Shown here: positions 13,579 through 13,712 of the stretch, piece after piece
Layout of the letters: each line of letters starts with the position of its first letter
Position numbering within the stretch: the stretch's first letter is position 1
Source: an uncultured Magnetococcales bacterium
GTDB lineage: Bacteria; Pseudomonadota; Magnetococcia; Magnetococcales; Magnetaquicoccaceae
Reading direction: 5' to 3'
NCBI GenBank assembly: GCA_903913345.1
Contig: CAIWLA010000459.1
Location: 1-13,712, forward strand
DNA length: 13,712 bases
Translations under genes and position numbers: made by a program
The notes under the pieces: generated by a model
What the model saw: the letters and a program-made list of their open reading frames with translations, nothing else
Databases searched by the model: none
What the model was told of the DNA's origin: nothing

Positions 13579-13712
13579 GGTTGGTCTCCTCCCTTCGTGA
13601 CTGGCTTTTTCGGTTGCTCGTGAACGACGCCGGCATGGCAATCGATGCAGGTTTTCTGGCTCTCTTTCATCATCCGTTCGTGTTTGCTGGCGGCGGAACG
13701 TTCCTGGTTGGC
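13575..13712 (-). CDS. NapC/NirT-family multihaem cytochrome c, C-terminal fragment
   Basis: Only the last 45 residues are in the window; the 5' part runs off the right edge. The segment SKHERMMKESQKTCIDCHAGVVHEQP has the terminal haem motif CIDCH and the following AGVVHE(Q)P, characteristic of the last haem site of NapC/NirT/TorC-type membrane-anchored quinol dehydrogenases. These take electrons from the quinol pool and pass them to periplasmic reductases. The tail after it is short and lysine-rich (KKPVTKGGDQP). The TGA stop (13575-13577) overlaps the ATG of the c'-like cytochrome gene. The number of haems and the N-terminal anchor cannot be seen. Confidence 0.85.
   Translation of the reverse strand, partial: ANQERSAASKHERMMKESQKTCIDCHAGVVHEQPKKPVTKGGDQP

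Noticed and set aside
1..13712. CRISPR array, tRNA or rRNA genes
   Set aside because: No regularly spaced direct repeats of CRISPR size, and no cloverleaf or rRNA-like segment was recognised by eye; not a substitute for a covariance-model search.

Overview
The window is GC-rich (roughly 60%) bacterial DNA with Gram-negative proteobacterial housekeeping genes. Clues are a lipobox microlipoprotein directly upstream of lysA (the LptM/YifL-lysA arrangement), a NapC/NirT-type plus c'-like cytochrome pair, and a double CCAGGGG...CCCCTGG hairpin of a kind I associate with magnetotactic and related alphaproteobacteria and Magnetococcia. That taxonomic guess is inference only.

Layout, left to right. 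1-120 (-) is the 5' end of an unrecognised gene with a strong ribosome binding site. 200-1876 (-) is an ArnT/GT39-83-type membrane glycosyltransferase. 2077-2107 is a clear terminator serving the minus-strand transcript arriving from the right. 2168-2338 (+) holds a structured leader followed by a 28-codon ORF with a good ribosome binding site. A minus-strand run follows, listed in transcription order: hemerythrin-domain protein (6272-5598), LptM-like lipoprotein (5556-5407), a 157-bp palindromic repeat (5406-5250), lysA (5201-3927), a WbpE-like DegT sugar aminotransferase (3893-2802) and a translationally coupled Cys-rich 70-aa ORF (2805-2593). This run probably forms one operon or a few overlapping transcripts that combine lysine/cell-wall precursor synthesis with nucleotide-sugar synthesis.

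6487-9783 is an accessory block. It begins with an antitoxin of the Phd/YefM type and a one-base-overlapping toxin ORF. The toxin ORF starts as a PIN-domain (VapC/FitB) protein but switches after about residue 60 to sequence resembling the middle of an NYN-domain protein. Next is an Rpn-type PD-(D/E)XK nuclease/transposase gene (minus). Last is a compact mobile element of about 1.34 kb with perfect 58-bp terminal inverted repeats, five ~20-bp subterminal repeats and a single ORF for a zinc-ribbon plus helix-turn-helix protein. I see no DDE transposase in it. It lies just past the 3' end of pheT.

9887-12265 (-) is a full-length pheT with no pheS beside it. Divergent from it, 12460-12915 (+) is an FKBP-type peptidyl-prolyl isomerase, followed by the double-hairpin repeat. 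13057-13578 (-) is a c'-like monohaem cytochrome, coupled by an ATGA overlap to the C-terminus of a NapC/NirT-family multihaem cytochrome running off the right edge.

The least ordinary items are the IR-bounded element with its subterminal repeats and the PIN-NYN chimera.
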